64,000 bases of DNA from Azospirillum brasilense (GCF_005222205.1 NZ_CP032345.1:2109501-2173500); one strand, 5' to 3'; positions 21,658-33,809 are shown, numbered from the stretch's first letter. Made by a program: numbers and translations. The notes: generated from the sequence alone by a model not told the origin.

Positions 21658-21730
21658 GGGATCCTTCGCCGACCAATCGGCGCTACACTGGGCGTCCGGG
21701 GACCGGTCGTCCCGGGGGATATCATGTGAC

Positions 21731-21877
21731 ATCCCCTCTCCCGTCCCGGGAGAGGGAAGGGGCCCACGCAAAGCGTGGGAAGGGTGAGGGTGATGCCAAG
21801 AAGCAGCGCCTTGATCCTCGTGCGACCCTCACCCGCCCGCTTTCGCGGGCACCCTCTCCCGGGACGGGAGAGGGGAT
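21731..21877. repeat. 147-bp palindromic intergenic element, copy 1
   Basis: Perfect 26-bp terminal inverted repeats (21731-21756 and 21852-21877). Each is itself near-palindromic: ATCCCCTCTCCCG then CCCGGGAGAGG. The 95-bp interior holds GGGTGAGGGT and its complement ACCCTCACCC, plus a GC hairpin at 21835-21850. It shares ends and interior with 62695-62833. MITE or REP/BIME type; no transposase nearby. Confidence 0.8.
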
Positions 21878-21910
21878 TGAACGCCAAATGCGATAGCCGT
21901 GGGAGGGGCC

Positions 21911-22639
21911 ATGCTGAACCTGTCCGCCTACTGGTCGCCGGCCGAACTGGCCGTCAACGGCGTCATCCTGCTGCATCTGGTCGGGGCGCTGGGGCTCGGC
22001 ATCCTCATGGGGTACGAGCGCTCCTTCCACGGGCGGGCGGCGGGGATGCGGACCTACGCGCTGGTCTGCCTCGCCTCAACGGCGCTGACCGTCGTCAACG
22101 CCTATCCCGGCCTGTGGTACGGCGGCATCGGGAGCGGAACCGGCGGGGGCGGCGACCCGACGCGGGTCATCCAGGGCATCGTGACCGGCATCGGCTTCCT
22201 CGGCGCCGGGGTCATCATGCGGGAGGGCTTCTCCATCCGCGGCCTGTCCACCGCGGCGTCGATCTGGACGGCGGCGGCGATCGGGGTGACCGTCGGGCTG
22301 GGCTTCTACGCCGCGGCCATCGGCTTGGCCTTTCTGGTCATTCTGGTGATGAGCGCCTTCCGCCGGCTGGAGGCGGTGCTGCCCCACCACACGGTGGTCC
22401 AGGTGATGCTGGTGTTCGAGCGCGACCAGGCGCCCCCGGCGGAGGTGCTTCGCGTCAAGGCGCTGGAGCACGGCTACGAAATCGTGTCCTGGGCCTTCCA
22501 CCTGCGCAACGGCAGCGGCCACCTGGAGTACCAGCTCACACTCCAGGCCAACGGCACGCCGGACCCGATGGAACTGATCGACAAGCTGGCCCGCACCAGT
22601 CGGGTGGTGGAGTTCCGCCTGTCGCCGTCGCGCATGTGA
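21911..22639 (+). CDS. MgtC/SapB family membrane protein
   Basis: 242 residues. The MgtC-type membrane part (about 1-150) has GLGILMGYERSFHGRAAGMR, GFLGAGVIMREGFSIRGLST and AASIWTAAAIGVTVGLGFY. A C-terminal soluble ACT-like domain runs from about 155 to 242. Family members relate to Mg2+ limitation and acid or virulence responses, often by modulating ATP synthase or transporters rather than carrying Mg2+. GGGAGG precedes ATG 21911. There is no Mg2+ leader upstream; the gene follows the palindromic element instead. Confidence 0.88.
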   Translation: MLNLSAYWSPAELAVNGVILLHLVGALGLGILMGYERSFHGRAAGMRTYALVCLASTALTVVNAYPGLWYGGIGSGTGGGGDPTRVIQGIVTGIGFLGAGVIMREGFSIRGLSTAASIWTAAAIGVTVGLGFYAAAIGLAFLVILVMSAFRRLEAVLPHHTVVQVMLVFERDQAPPAEVLRVKALEHGYEIVSWAFHLRNGSGHLEYQLTLQANGTPDPMELIDKLARTSRVVEFRLSPSRM

Positions 22640-22665
22640 GGGGCGGATGTGAAGGTCCGGAGCGC

Positions 22666-23157
22666 CTACTTGTCCAACAGGAAATAGGCGAAGTCGATGC
22701 TGGGCGCGGCCAGCCCGAACTGCGTCAGCAGCGTGTGCGCTTGCCCGCGGTGGTGGGTCTGGTGGTTGAACACATGGGCCAGCACCGCGGAGAAGGGCAT
22801 GGTGAAGGCCTGCCCGCCCAGCGAGTGGTAGTGGAGGTCCGCGGCGAAGCGCGCCTCCTCCTGCTCCGCCACGACGCGGATGAGGCGCTCATCCTCCGCC
22901 TCGCGGGCGGCGCGCAGCTCGTCGAAGCCGTCATACAGGATCTCGTCCAGGGCGAAGGGCGTCGGCCCGTCCCCCTCGATGCGGCGCAGCCACACCCGGT
23001 CGGCCACCAGGATGTGGTTCAGCGTTCCCCGCACCGAGCGGAAGAAGGCGCCGCGGTCCTCGCGGTACTGGGCGTCCGACAGCTCGGCCGCCACCGCGTA
23101 GAGGCGGCGGTTGGCCCAGCGGTTGTAGCGCGCGAACCGTTCGAAATGCGCCTTCAT
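22666..23157 (-). CDS. DinB family protein
   Basis: 163 residues, a four-helix DinB/YfiT-like metal-binding fold. Likely metal-ligand histidines occur in TLNHILVADRVW and AHVFNHQTHHRGQ. Family members are thiol S-transferases using bacillithiol, mycothiol or glutathione, or are uncharacterised. It lies 15 bp downstream of the FtsK-like gene on the same strand, so it may be the last cistron of the PAS_5-FtsK-DinB run. Confidence 0.88.
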   Translation of the reverse strand: MKAHFERFARYNRWANRRLYAVAAELSDAQYREDRGAFFRSVRGTLNHILVADRVWLRRIEGDGPTPFALDEILYDGFDELRAAREAEDERLIRVVAEQEEARFAADLHYHSLGGQAFTMPFSAVLAHVFNHQTHHRGQAHTLLTQFGLAAPSIDFAYFLLDK

Positions 23158-23171
23158 CGCCTCTCCTGTTT

Positions 23172-25204
<2,033 letters not shown>

Positions 25205-25208
<4 letters not shown>

Positions 25209-25930
25209 GCCGGGGCTCCCGGTTTCTGTTCGGTGGAGAAGGACTCGCCGTCTTCGGCGTCGTCGGGGGTGTCGGAGGTATCGTCGGGAGTGTCGTCGGT
25301 TTCGGGCTCGGTCTCGGTGTCCACGGTCCCGTCCGTGTCGTCGTCGATGTCGGCGCCCTCGTCCGCAAGGGACTCGGATTCGCTGTCCACCGTGTCGTCC
25401 GCCTCCGGCCCGTCATCATCCGGATTCTCGATCTCAGCCTCCGCCTCATCCTCCGCCGCGTCAGGGGTGAGCGCGGCGCAGGGCGGCTCGTCCGGCGGCA
25501 GTTCGTAGGCGGCGACCAGGATCTTGTCGATGGTTTCGCCGTCGCTGGACATCGGCAGCGCCAGCCGCTCCCAGGTCCGCATGACGCCGCTGAAATCGGC
25601 GGTGTAGACACGGGCGACCGGCAGCCGTTCGCGCAGCAGCGCGGCGTATTCGGGGCGCAGGATCGCCCGCTGCTCCTCCGGCAGATCGTCCAGCGTGGCG
25701 CCCAGGCGCGAATGCCCGAAGGCCGCGGCGAGGGACTGGCCGTAATAGGAATAAACGAAGTCGTCGTCGCCGATGACCTCGAAAATCACAATATTATCCT
25801 TCCACGGCCGCAGGTCGGCCGGGGCGATGCTGCTGGACACCGGCGGCTTCCCGCCGATGCATTTGGTGAGCCAGAAGTCAAGCAGGCCGCTCAGGTGCGG
25901 CGTCGCCAGCTCGGTTCTTTCCTTGATCAT
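25205..25930 (-). CDS. PAS_5-domain protein with long acidic tail, coupled to the FtsK-like gene
   Basis: 241 residues. PAS_5 domain (about 8-165): [38 protein letters not shown] and [19 protein letters not shown]. The last 75 residues are almost only Asp, Glu, Thr, Ser and Pro, much like the acidic linker of the FtsK-like protein it overlaps by 4 bp. The overlap implies coupled translation and perhaps a stoichiometric complex. It has no output domain, so it could sense a ligand and act through the translocase; that is inference. Confidence 0.7.
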
Positions 25931-26136
25931 GGATTGGGCGCGGAATGTCTCGGGCGGCGCCCCGCGGGGCTACCCCCTGGAGCTTTCATGGACCGCCGGA
26001 ACCATACCCGCAAGCGACGGGCAGGCGCAACCGCAAGGGACCGCCCCGTTCAAGCCGGCTTAACCCTGTCGCCCGGATGCCGCAGTGGCGGTGCGGGAAC
26101 CTGTCTGAGGTTCAGCCCCCGCACCGCAGGAGCGCG

Positions 26137-26778
26137 TCACGCCGCGCAGGTCACCCCGGTGCCGCCCAGCCCGCAATAGCCCGCGGGATTCTTGGACAGA
26201 TACTGCTGGTGATAGTCTTCGGCGTAGTAGAAGGGCGGGGCCTCGCGCAGCTCCGTCGTCACCGGGCCGAAGCCGGCCTGCTCCAGGCGGGCCTGATAGG
26301 ATTCGCGGCTGGCCTCGGCGGCGGCGCGCTGGGCGTCGGTGTGCGTGTAGATGGCGGAGCGGTACTGGGTGCCGACGTCGTTGCCCTGGCGCATGCCCTG
26401 GGTCGGGTCGTGCGCCTCCCAGAAGACGCGCAGCAGCTCCTCGAATCCGACCTTGGCCGGGTCGTAGACGACGCGCACCACCTCGGCGTGGCCGGTGCGG
26501 CCGGAGCAGACCTCCTCATAGGTCGGGTTGGGGGTGTGGCCGCCCTGATAGCCGACCATGGTCGTCCAGACGCCCGGCACCTTCCAGAACTTGCGCTCCG
26601 CCCCCCAGAAGCAGCCGAGCCCGAAGTCGGCGACCTCCAGCCCCTCCGGATAGGGCGGGGTCAGCGGGTTGCCGTTGACGTGGTGGCGCGGCGGCACGGG
26701 AACCGGCGTGTCGCGTCCGGGCAGGGCCTCCTCCGCGCTGGGCAGCGCCAGGGGCTTGCGCATGAACATTCCGAGCAT
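26137..26778 (-). CDS. msrA: Peptide methionine sulfoxide reductase MsrA
   Basis: 213 residues. Repairs Met-(S)-sulfoxide using thioredoxin. The catalytic cysteine is in [35 protein letters not shown] and [10 protein letters not shown] are family hallmarks. Resolving cysteines lie at the C-terminus ([13 protein letters not shown]). GGAGAGG precedes ATG 26778. The 40-residue N-terminal extension before the domain is common in larger MsrAs. Confidence 0.95.
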   Translation of the reverse strand: MLGMFMRKPLALPSAEEALPGRDTPVPVPPRHHVNGNPLTPPYPEGLEVADFGLGCFWGAERKFWKVPGVWTTMVGYQGGHTPNPTYEEVCSGRTGHAEVVRVVYDPAKVGFEELLRVFWEAHDPTQGMRQGNDVGTQYRSAIYTHTDAQRAAAEASRESYQARLEQAGFGPVTTELREAPPFYYAEDYHQQYLSKNPAGYCGLGGTGVTCAA

Positions 26779-26943
26779 CTCGGCCTCTCCGATGGCGTAG
26801 GAGTTGGGGATGGGGATTTGGGGATTATGTCGGGTCGCCCCGCTCCGGAGGCAAGTCGCCGCCTTTGCACGGGAGCCTTCCGCGGTCCGGCGTGTTTACC
26901 CTTCGGAATGTTCAGTCCAAGGTGGAACCGCGGGGAGAGAACG

Positions 26944-27393
26944 ATGACGATCGACGACGCCACCCTCCAGCGCCTGATCGACAAGGGTCGCCAGCACGGC
27001 AACCGGCTCAGCGTCGAGCAGCTCGGCCAGGACGTGCCGGTGGAGACCATGACCCCGGAGGAGGTCGCCGTGGTGGTGGAGCGGCTGGAAGCCGCGGGCA
27101 TCGACGTGGAGCTGACCGACGAACGGCTGAAGCGCCCGCGCGGCGGTGGCGGCGGCGACTACCAGCGCGGGGCTGGGGTGGTCGACATCGCCAGCCCGGC
27201 GGCCCCCGCCGTCTCAGCCCCCGGCGCCCGCCCGTCCGAACATGGCTGGGCCGACGAGGGCCTGGGCCACGCCCATGGCGCGCATCACGGCTCCCGCCGG
27301 GCGCCGACCTGGGACCGCGGCGGGGTGGACATGCTGCCCGTGGTCTCGGTCATCGTGGTGGCCCTGGTGCTGATCATCGCCCTGGGCGGCTGA
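26944..27393 (+). CDS. Small membrane protein with sigma-70 region 1.1-like domain
   Basis: 149 residues. The first 60 resemble region 1.1 of primary sigma factors: LQRLIDKGRQHGNRLSVEQL, then VPVETMTPEEVAVVVERLEA and GIDVELTDE. A glycine/proline/histidine-rich middle (about 65-120) follows, then one C-terminal hydrophobic helix (LPVVSVIVVALVLIIALGG) that would anchor it with the domain in the cytoplasm. Region 1.1 normally mimics DNA and blocks the polymerase channel; a free, membrane-tethered copy is unusual. GGGGAGA precedes ATG 26944. Function unknown. Confidence 0.6.
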   Translation: MTIDDATLQRLIDKGRQHGNRLSVEQLGQDVPVETMTPEEVAVVVERLEAAGIDVELTDERLKRPRGGGGGDYQRGAGVVDIASPAAPAVSAPGARPSEHGWADEGLGHAHGAHHGSRRAPTWDRGGVDMLPVVSVIVVALVLIIALGG

Positions 27394-27405
27394 GCGGTCA
27401 GGCCG

Positions 27406-28284
27406 TCAGCCCGGCTTCGCCAGCGCGTGGATGAGGATGGCCGCGGTCGCCGCGACGTTCAGCGACTGGATGCGGCCGGTGCCGGGCAGGGTCAGGATGT
27501 CCTCGCAGGCGGCGAGGGTGGCGGGGGGAAGCCCGTCCTCCTCGTTGCCCAGCACGACGGCGGCAGGCCGCCCGCCCGCGGCGAGGACCGCCGGGTCGGT
27601 GACCACCGCCCGGCCGCGGCCCAGCGCCGTTCCGGCCACCCTGTAGGACTCGCGCAGCCGCTTCAGGACCGTCGGCAGGTTGGCCGCCCGGTACAGCTCC
27701 ACCCATTCGAACCCGCCCTCGGCCACCCGGTAGGCGGACTCCGACGGCAGGGCTTGTCCGGGATGGTCCGACACCACGACGCGCCGCAGGCCGAAGAAGG
27801 CGGCGGTGCGCAAGATGGCGCCCAGATTGTGCGGGTTGCCGACCCCGTCCAGGATCAGCAGCGGCTGCCCGTCCACCGCCCAGCGCTTTGCCGCCTCGGT
27901 GTCGAAGGCGGGCACCGGGCGCGGCGCGATCAGTGCGACCACCCCGCCGTGCAGCACCGTTCCGGCGACCTTCGCCAGCTCGTCGGCCTCCACCATGCGG
28001 TAGGGCTTGCGCGCCGCGGCCATCGCCTTGCAGAAGTCGCCGGTCTTCGCCTTCAGCCGCTCCTCGAAGAACAGCCGCTCGACCCGCGCCGCGTCATGGG
28101 CGAACAGGGCGGAGACGGCGGACAGGCCGGCGACGCGGAACAGCTTGCCCGGTTCCTCCCGCACCTCCTCCCGGCGCATTTCATTGCCGGCGCGGGCCGG
28201 ACCCGGACGGGCTGGGCGGGCCGGGGACGGGCGGGCAGGGGAAGGGACGGGCGGACGGCCGCGCGGGGTCGTCGGCTTCGGCAT
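27406..28284 (-). CDS. TrmH/SpoU family RNA 2'-O-methyltransferase
   Basis: 292 residues. N-terminal proline/arginine-rich tail (1-35), an L30e-like substrate-binding domain (GLSAVSALFAHDAARVERLF) and a SPOUT knot domain. The SPOUT motifs are ILDGVGNPHNLGAILRTAAF (motif 1), VLGNEEDGLP (motif 2) and IPG-like TLPGTGRIQSLNVAATAAIL (motif 3). It should methylate rRNA or tRNA ribose with S-adenosylmethionine. It could be an RlmB or TrmH paralogue; the target is not readable. Start at 28284 chosen because the extension to 28329 has no ribosome site. Confidence 0.88.
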   Translation of the reverse strand: MPKPTTPRGRPPVPSPARPSPARPARPGPARAGNEMRREEVREEPGKLFRVAGLSAVSALFAHDAARVERLFFEERLKAKTGDFCKAMAAARKPYRMVEADELAKVAGTVLHGGVVALIAPRPVPAFDTEAAKRWAVDGQPLLILDGVGNPHNLGAILRTAAFFGLRRVVVSDHPGQALPSESAYRVAEGGFEWVELYRAANLPTVLKRLRESYRVAGTALGRGRAVVTDPAVLAAGGRPAAVVLGNEEDGLPPATLAACEDILTLPGTGRIQSLNVAATAAILIHALAKPG

Positions 28285-28351
28285 GATGGTCTCGGGGGCT
28301 TGCGGGAACGGGCCGGCATTCTGGACCAACCCGTTCCCGAACTCAAAGCCC

Positions 28352-29335
28352 TCAGTGGTTTCCGTTCTTACTCCGCGCGTAGCCGGCGTAGGCCGCGGCC
28401 GCAGCCGCCGCGACTCCGGCGACGAGCAGTGGCGACACCCAGGCGGGCGGCGGTGTGCGGAAGCCGCCGGTGACGCCGCGGCCGCGCTCCACCGGGCGGA
28501 ACAGGTTGCCGTCGCTCGCCGCGGCGGGCGGGGTCCGGCTGAAATGGCGGTGGGCGCCGTGGCCGGCGATCTTCTCCATCAGGCGCGGCGCCACCGCGTG
28601 CCCCAGCCGGGTCAGCGGGGTCATCGCCCCGACCATCGCCTGGGCGCGCGGGCGCAGCGCCACGGCGAGCACGGTGTCCGCCACGTCCTGCGGATCGTCG
28701 TAGAAGGGGCTCTCGGCGTCGAGCTGGTGCCCGGTGTAATTGGCGCCGTGCGACATGCCCGGCGTGTCGGTGAAGAAGGGGTAGACGCCGCAGACATGGA
28801 CGCCCGGCGCGTCGACCAGCTCCGCCCGCAGGCTTTCCAGAAGCCCCTCCAGCCCGAACTTGCTGGCCGCGTAGGCGGCGGCGTAGGGGGCGGGCGCCCA
28901 GGCCCCGACCGACACGGTGTTGATGAGCACCCCGTGGCCCTGCCGGCGGAACAGCGGCAACACGGCGTGGGCGGCGTAGAGCGGGCCGAACAGGTTGGTC
29001 TCGACGACGCGGCGGTGCGCCTCCAGCGGGGTGTCCTCGAACCGCCCGACGGCGCCGACCCCGGCGTTGCTCACCCAGACGTCGATGCCGCCGAACAATT
29101 GCACCGCCCGGTTGGCCAGCCGGAGGACCGCCTGGGCGTCGGTGACATCGGTGGGCACCACCTCGGCCTCGCCGCCCAGTTCCCGGCATTCCTCGGCGAC
29201 CTCGCCGAGCAGGGCCTCCCGCCGGGCGGCGAGCACCAGCCGGGCGCCCTCCCGCGCGAAGGTCAGGGCGGTGGCCCGCCCGATCCCGCTCGACGCGCCG
29301 GTGATGACCACCACGGCCCCGCGCACGCTGTCCAT
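28352..29335 (-). CDS. Short-chain dehydrogenase/reductase with C-terminal membrane helix
   Basis: 327 residues. SDR Rossmann fold: cofactor motif VITGASSGIGRATAL, NAG motif WVSNAGVG and active site SVGAWAPAPYAAAYAASK (Tyr-x3-Lys). Beyond the usual 250 residues it carries a C-terminal segment ending in a hydrophobic helix (WVSPLLVAGVAAAAAAAYAG), which suggests membrane attachment. Substrate unknown. GGGAGAGG precedes ATG 29335. Confidence 0.85.
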   Translation of the reverse strand: MDSVRGAVVVITGASSGIGRATALTFAREGARLVLAARREALLGEVAEECRELGGEAEVVPTDVTDAQAVLRLANRAVQLFGGIDVWVSNAGVGAVGRFEDTPLEAHRRVVETNLFGPLYAAHAVLPLFRRQGHGVLINTVSVGAWAPAPYAAAYAASKFGLEGLLESLRAELVDAPGVHVCGVYPFFTDTPGMSHGANYTGHQLDAESPFYDDPQDVADTVLAVALRPRAQAMVGAMTPLTRLGHAVAPRLMEKIAGHGAHRHFSRTPPAAASDGNLFRPVERGRGVTGGFRTPPPAWVSPLLVAGVAAAAAAAYAGYARSKNGNH

Positions 29336-29420
29336 CCATCCTCTCCCGTCAATGCCTCGATGCGGCATCAACAGGACAGGGCGGTCCGGCGTCGCGGTGC
29401 TGTGGTCGGGTTGCCGTGGA

Positions 29421-29999
29421 TCAGATCAGCTTGATCGCCAGGAAGCCGCCGATCAGCGCGACGGCGAAGGCGGTGGTGACCAGGGTCAGCCGCTTCTCAA
29501 TGAAGGCGCGCACCGGCTCCCCGAACCAGTAGAGCAGGGCGGCGACCAGATAGAAGCGGATGGCCCGCGACAGGATCGAGGCGCCGATGAACACCCAGAT
29601 GTTCAGCTTCGCCACACCCGCGGTGATGGTCAGCAGCTTGTAGGGGATGGGCGTCATGCCCTTGATGATGAGGATCTCCGCGCCGTATTCGACGAAGGTA
29701 TGGCGCAGCGTCTCGAACTGGGCTTCCAGGTGGTAGAAGTCGATGACCGCCTTGCCGATGGCCTCGTACAGGAAGTAGCCGATCATGTAGCCGGCGACGC
29801 CGCCCACCACCGAGGCCAGCGTGCAGATCGTCGCGATCCGCCACGCGGCCTGCCGGTTGGCGAGCACCATCGGCACCATCAGGATGTCCGGCGGAATCGG
29901 GAAGAAGGAGCTTTCCGCGAAGGAAACCCCCGCCAGCCAGGTGGTGGCGTTCTTCGAGGCCGCCTTGGCCATCGTCCAGTCGTAAAGGCGCTTCAGCAT
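29421..29999 (-). CDS. DedA/YqaA-type (SNARE-associated) membrane protein
   Basis: 192 residues, with re-entrant and transmembrane helices typical of the DedA/VTT superfamily, smaller YqaA branch. FAESSFFPIPPDILMVPMVL is the first re-entrant hairpin, and IIKGMTPIPYKLLTITAG the second with its Pro-x-Pro-Tyr-Lys. DedA proteins support lipid-carrier recycling and membrane homeostasis. Monocistronic in appearance. Confidence 0.85.
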   Translation of the reverse strand: MLKRLYDWTMAKAASKNATTWLAGVSFAESSFFPIPPDILMVPMVLANRQAAWRIATICTLASVVGGVAGYMIGYFLYEAIGKAVIDFYHLEAQFETLRHTFVEYGAEILIIKGMTPIPYKLLTITAGVAKLNIWVFIGASILSRAIRFYLVAALLYWFGEPVRAFIEKRLTLVTTAFAVALIGGFLAIKLI

Positions 30000-30108
30000 G
30001 CCGGTCGCAGCCCGTGTTGTGCCGGTGAGGGAGCCCCTGTTTTAGCGGGGGACCGGGCCAGCGGCTACGACCAATTCGGGGCGGCCCCGGAAAGGCTACG
30101 CCATCGGC

Positions 30109-30354
30109 CTAGCGCGACGCGGGCTTGCCCCCGGATTCGGCGGTCTCCGGTTCCGCCTTCTCAGGATCGGCGCGCGCCACCGGATCGCAGTCGCCGTCGC
30201 GGGAACCGCCGGGATGACCGCCCGGCATGCCGCGGTAGCGCGTGTCCGGGTTGGACCCGCCGCCGCCGCTCTGCTCGTCGCAGAGAGGCTCGATGTCGGT
30301 CTTGTGAATGTCCTTGGGCTCGGCGCCTTTTTGTCCTGCGGTGTCGTCGGCCAT
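30109..30354 (-). CDS. Small hypothetical hydrophilic protein (81 aa)
   Basis: GGAGAACGGCC stands before ATG 30354, giving MADDTAGQKGAEPKDIHK and a glycine/aspartate/glutamate-rich disordered sequence ending GGKPASR. No recognised domain. Located downstream of cytochrome c on the same strand (74 bp). The good ribosome site supports it; composition alone would not. Confidence 0.45.
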   Translation of the reverse strand: MADDTAGQKGAEPKDIHKTDIEPLCDEQSGGGGSNPDTRYRGMPGGHPGGSRDGDCDPVARADPEKAEPETAESGGKPASR

Positions 30355-30428
30355 GGCCGTTCTCCGGCTGCGGGGTGGGAAACCGGGCAACAGGCTGATC
30401 GCCATCCCGGTTCCCGTCCCGCTGACGC

Positions 30429-30812
30429 TCACTTGGTCGCGGTTTCCAGATAGGCGATCAGGTCGGCCCGGTCCTCCGGCTTCGCCACCCCGGCGAAGGC
30501 CATGCGGCTGTCGGGGATCACCGCCTTCGGGTTGGCGAGGTACGGATCGAGCGTCGTGGCGTCCCACGCGATGCCGGACGCCTTCAGCCCCTCGGAGTAG
30601 TTGGCGAAGCTGTCGACCGTGCCGGCCTTGCGCCCGAACAGCCCGTGCAGCGTCGGGCCGACGCGGTTCTTCCCCGCCTCCACCGTGTGGCAGGCCTTGC
30701 ACTGGCGGAACAGCTTCTCGCCGTTCGCCGGATCGCCGTCGGCCAGGGCCGGGAGCGGCGCCGCGGCGAGAAGGACCAAGGCAGCAAATGCGTTGCAGGC
30801 GGCGGTGCGCAT
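30429..30812 (-). CDS. Periplasmic c-type cytochrome (cytochrome c2/c550-like)
   Basis: 127 residues. The signal peptide ends at PALADG. A single haem site CKACH with family context LFRQCKACHTVEAGKNRVGP follows, and the likely distal Met ligand is in DSRMAFAGV near the C-terminus. Class I cytochromes of this size shuttle electrons between the bc1 complex and terminal oxidases or reductases. It is followed by a small hydrophilic gene of unknown role. Confidence 0.93.
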   Translation of the reverse strand: MRTAACNAFAALVLLAAAPLPALADGDPANGEKLFRQCKACHTVEAGKNRVGPTLHGLFGRKAGTVDSFANYSEGLKASGIAWDATTLDPYLANPKAVIPDSRMAFAGVAKPEDRADLIAYLETATK

Positions 30813-30869
30813 GGGTCGGGGGCCTCCTTCGTTTCGCCGCGGCGGAACGTCGCGGCGTCGATGGAGACT

Positions 30870-31277
30870 TTACGGATCGCCGGAGTCCGGGCCATTGGAC
30901 TTTGGATCAGCGGAGTCCGCACCCTTTTCGAGCGCCGCCTCCGGCTTCAGCGCCTCGTCCAGCCAGGCGAGATGGGGGGCGGCGGCGCGGCGGGCCTCCT
31001 CCTCCATGCGGCGGTAGCGGGCGATCACCTCCTGCCCGAAGGCGGTCAGGCCGGTCCCGCCGCCCTCCCGCCCGCCGACGTTGGTGCGCACCACCGGCTC
31101 GCGGAAGGCGGAATTCATGGTTTCCACCAGGAACCACGCGCGGCGGAAGGACATGCCGAGCGCCCGCGCCGCCGCGGAGATCGAGCCGGTGCGGTCGATC
31201 TCCTCCAGCAGGGACACCTTGCCGGGTCCGATGGCGCCGGAGGGGTGGAGGAAGCGCAGCCGGATGTCGGTCGTCAT
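30870..31277 (-). CDS. ModE-type winged-helix regulator
   Basis: 135 residues matching the ModE N-terminal DNA-binding domain: SLLEEIDRTGSISAAARALG, MSFRRAWFLVETMN and VVRTNVGGREGGGTGLTAFG. The C-terminal molybdate-binding (TOBE) domains of full ModE are absent, so it would bind DNA without that sensor. It is divergent from the aldehyde dehydrogenase gene and is its obvious candidate regulator. Confidence 0.85.
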   Translation of the reverse strand: MTTDIRLRFLHPSGAIGPGKVSLLEEIDRTGSISAAARALGMSFRRAWFLVETMNSAFREPVVRTNVGGREGGGTGLTAFGQEVIARYRRMEEEARRAAAPHLAWLDEALKPEAALEKGADSADPKSNGPDSGDP

Positions 31278-31531
31278 GTCCTGAAGTCTCGCCGGGAAAC
31301 GGAGGGGTCTCCGCCCAAGGTAGCATCTGGCGGGCGGCGGTCGGTCCCGAATCTGGGGCGTGCCGCGTCTGCAACCAAAGTCGAATTTACCGGCCTTCCC
31401 CGAAACCGCGATAACGGCGGGGCGCTGTGACGGATACCGATCATCGGTCGAACGGACACAGGGCGCACAACCCCGCCAAACGTCATTCCACGACTTTCAG
31501 TTCGGGCAATCCGCTTCGGGAGGAAACCGCC
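31278..31531. promoter_or_regulatory. Divergent promoter region, ModE-like gene / aldehyde dehydrogenase
   Basis: 254 bp must hold both promoters. I looked for a sigma-54 site (GG-N10-GC) and found none with correct spacing, and no strong dyad. Confidence 0.4.
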
Positions 31532-33052
<1,521 letters not shown>

Positions 33053-33080
33053 GCCTTTTGTCTCCTCCCTGACGACCTTT

Positions 33081-33113
33081 GGGCCGGCGGCCATTCGGCC
33101 TCCGGCCCTTTTT
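33081..33113 (+). terminator. Terminator between aldehyde dehydrogenase and DUF779 gene
   Basis: Stem GGGCCGG(C)GGCC 33081-33092 with 33097-33108, one central mismatch, then TTTTT. It lies inside the short gap before DUF779, so it should cut expression of that gene or act as an attenuator. Confidence 0.75.
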
Positions 33114-33150
33114 CTCATCCGACGGGCCATTCATTTGGGAGCGTCCGCCC

Positions 33151-33534
33151 ATGGTCGAACGAGTCGTCGCCACACCGGCGGCCCTGGCGCTGATCGAAAA
33201 GCTGCGCGGGCTTTACGGGCCGCTGTTCTTCCACCAGTCCGGCGGCTGCTGCGACGGCAGCGCGCCGATGTGCTTCATGGACGGGGAGTTCCGCCCCGGC
33301 GGGCAGGACGTCCGGCTGGGAGAGATCGGGGGCTGTCCCTTCTACATGGGGGCGGCGCAGTTCGAGTACTGGTCGCACACCCAGCTCATCATCGACGTGG
33401 TGCCGGGCCGCGGCGCCAGCTTCTCGCTGGAGGCGCCGGAGGGCGTGCGCTTCCTGACCCGATCCCGCCTGTTCTCCGATGGCGAGGTGGAGGCGCTGCG
33501 CTCCGATCCCGGCGATATGACGAAAAAAGCATAG
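33151..33534 (+). CDS. DUF779 protein associated with aldehyde dehydrogenase
   Basis: 127 residues of DUF779, with the cysteine-rich FHQSGGCCDGSAPMC (about 29-43) and the downstream GGCPFYMGAAQFEYWSHTQL. Members are usually encoded beside AcoD/ExaC-type aldehyde dehydrogenases; function unknown, metal binding plausible from the cysteines. GGGAG precedes ATG 33151. A full terminator separates it from the dehydrogenase. Confidence 0.85.
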   Translation: MVERVVATPAALALIEKLRGLYGPLFFHQSGGCCDGSAPMCFMDGEFRPGGQDVRLGEIGGCPFYMGAAQFEYWSHTQLIIDVVPGRGASFSLEAPEGVRFLTRSRLFSDGEVEALRSDPGDMTKKA

Positions 33535-33602
33535 CGCTGTTTCGTGGAATGCGGTATTCAGGATTCGACTTTGGGATTTTCCCAGTCGGCACGGCCTCCG
33601 GG

Positions 33603-33625
33603 CGGTCTGATCCGTGTTCAGACCG
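33603..33625 (+). other. Hairpin in the DUF779 3' region
   Basis: CGGTCTGA (33603-33610) pairs perfectly with TCAGACCG (33618-33625), loop TCCGTGT. With the terminator at 33665-33695 it makes a structured segment 70-160 bp after DUF779, either its 3' UTR or a small RNA. Confidence 0.4.
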
Positions 33626-33664
33626 GCTCCCCCGCGTGGTGGTGCATATGGAACCGAACTCAAG

Positions 33665-33695
33665 CGCCTTCCGCGACGGCGGAGGGCGTCTTTTT
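33665..33695 (+). terminator. Intrinsic terminator after DUF779 / possible small RNA
   Basis: Ten-bp stem with one G-U pair (33665-33674 with 33679-33688), GACG loop, then TCTTTTT. Confidence 0.8.
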
Positions 33696-33809
33696 CGTTG
33701 CGTGGGAGAGGCGGTCCCTTGGACCTTTGGATGAGCGGAGGCCGCGGCTCCGTGCGCGGCCTCCCATTCATTCGATGAACCGTTCATCCAAAGAACGCCG
33801 GCGTGGCGT

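Noticed and set aside
31278..31531. Sigma-54 promoter for the aldehyde dehydrogenase
   Set aside because: GG and GC pairs near 31359-31375 are spaced by 12, not 10 bases.
33079..33150. Longer start for the DUF779 protein
   Set aside because: The extra 24 codons overlap the terminator hairpin and have no family similarity.
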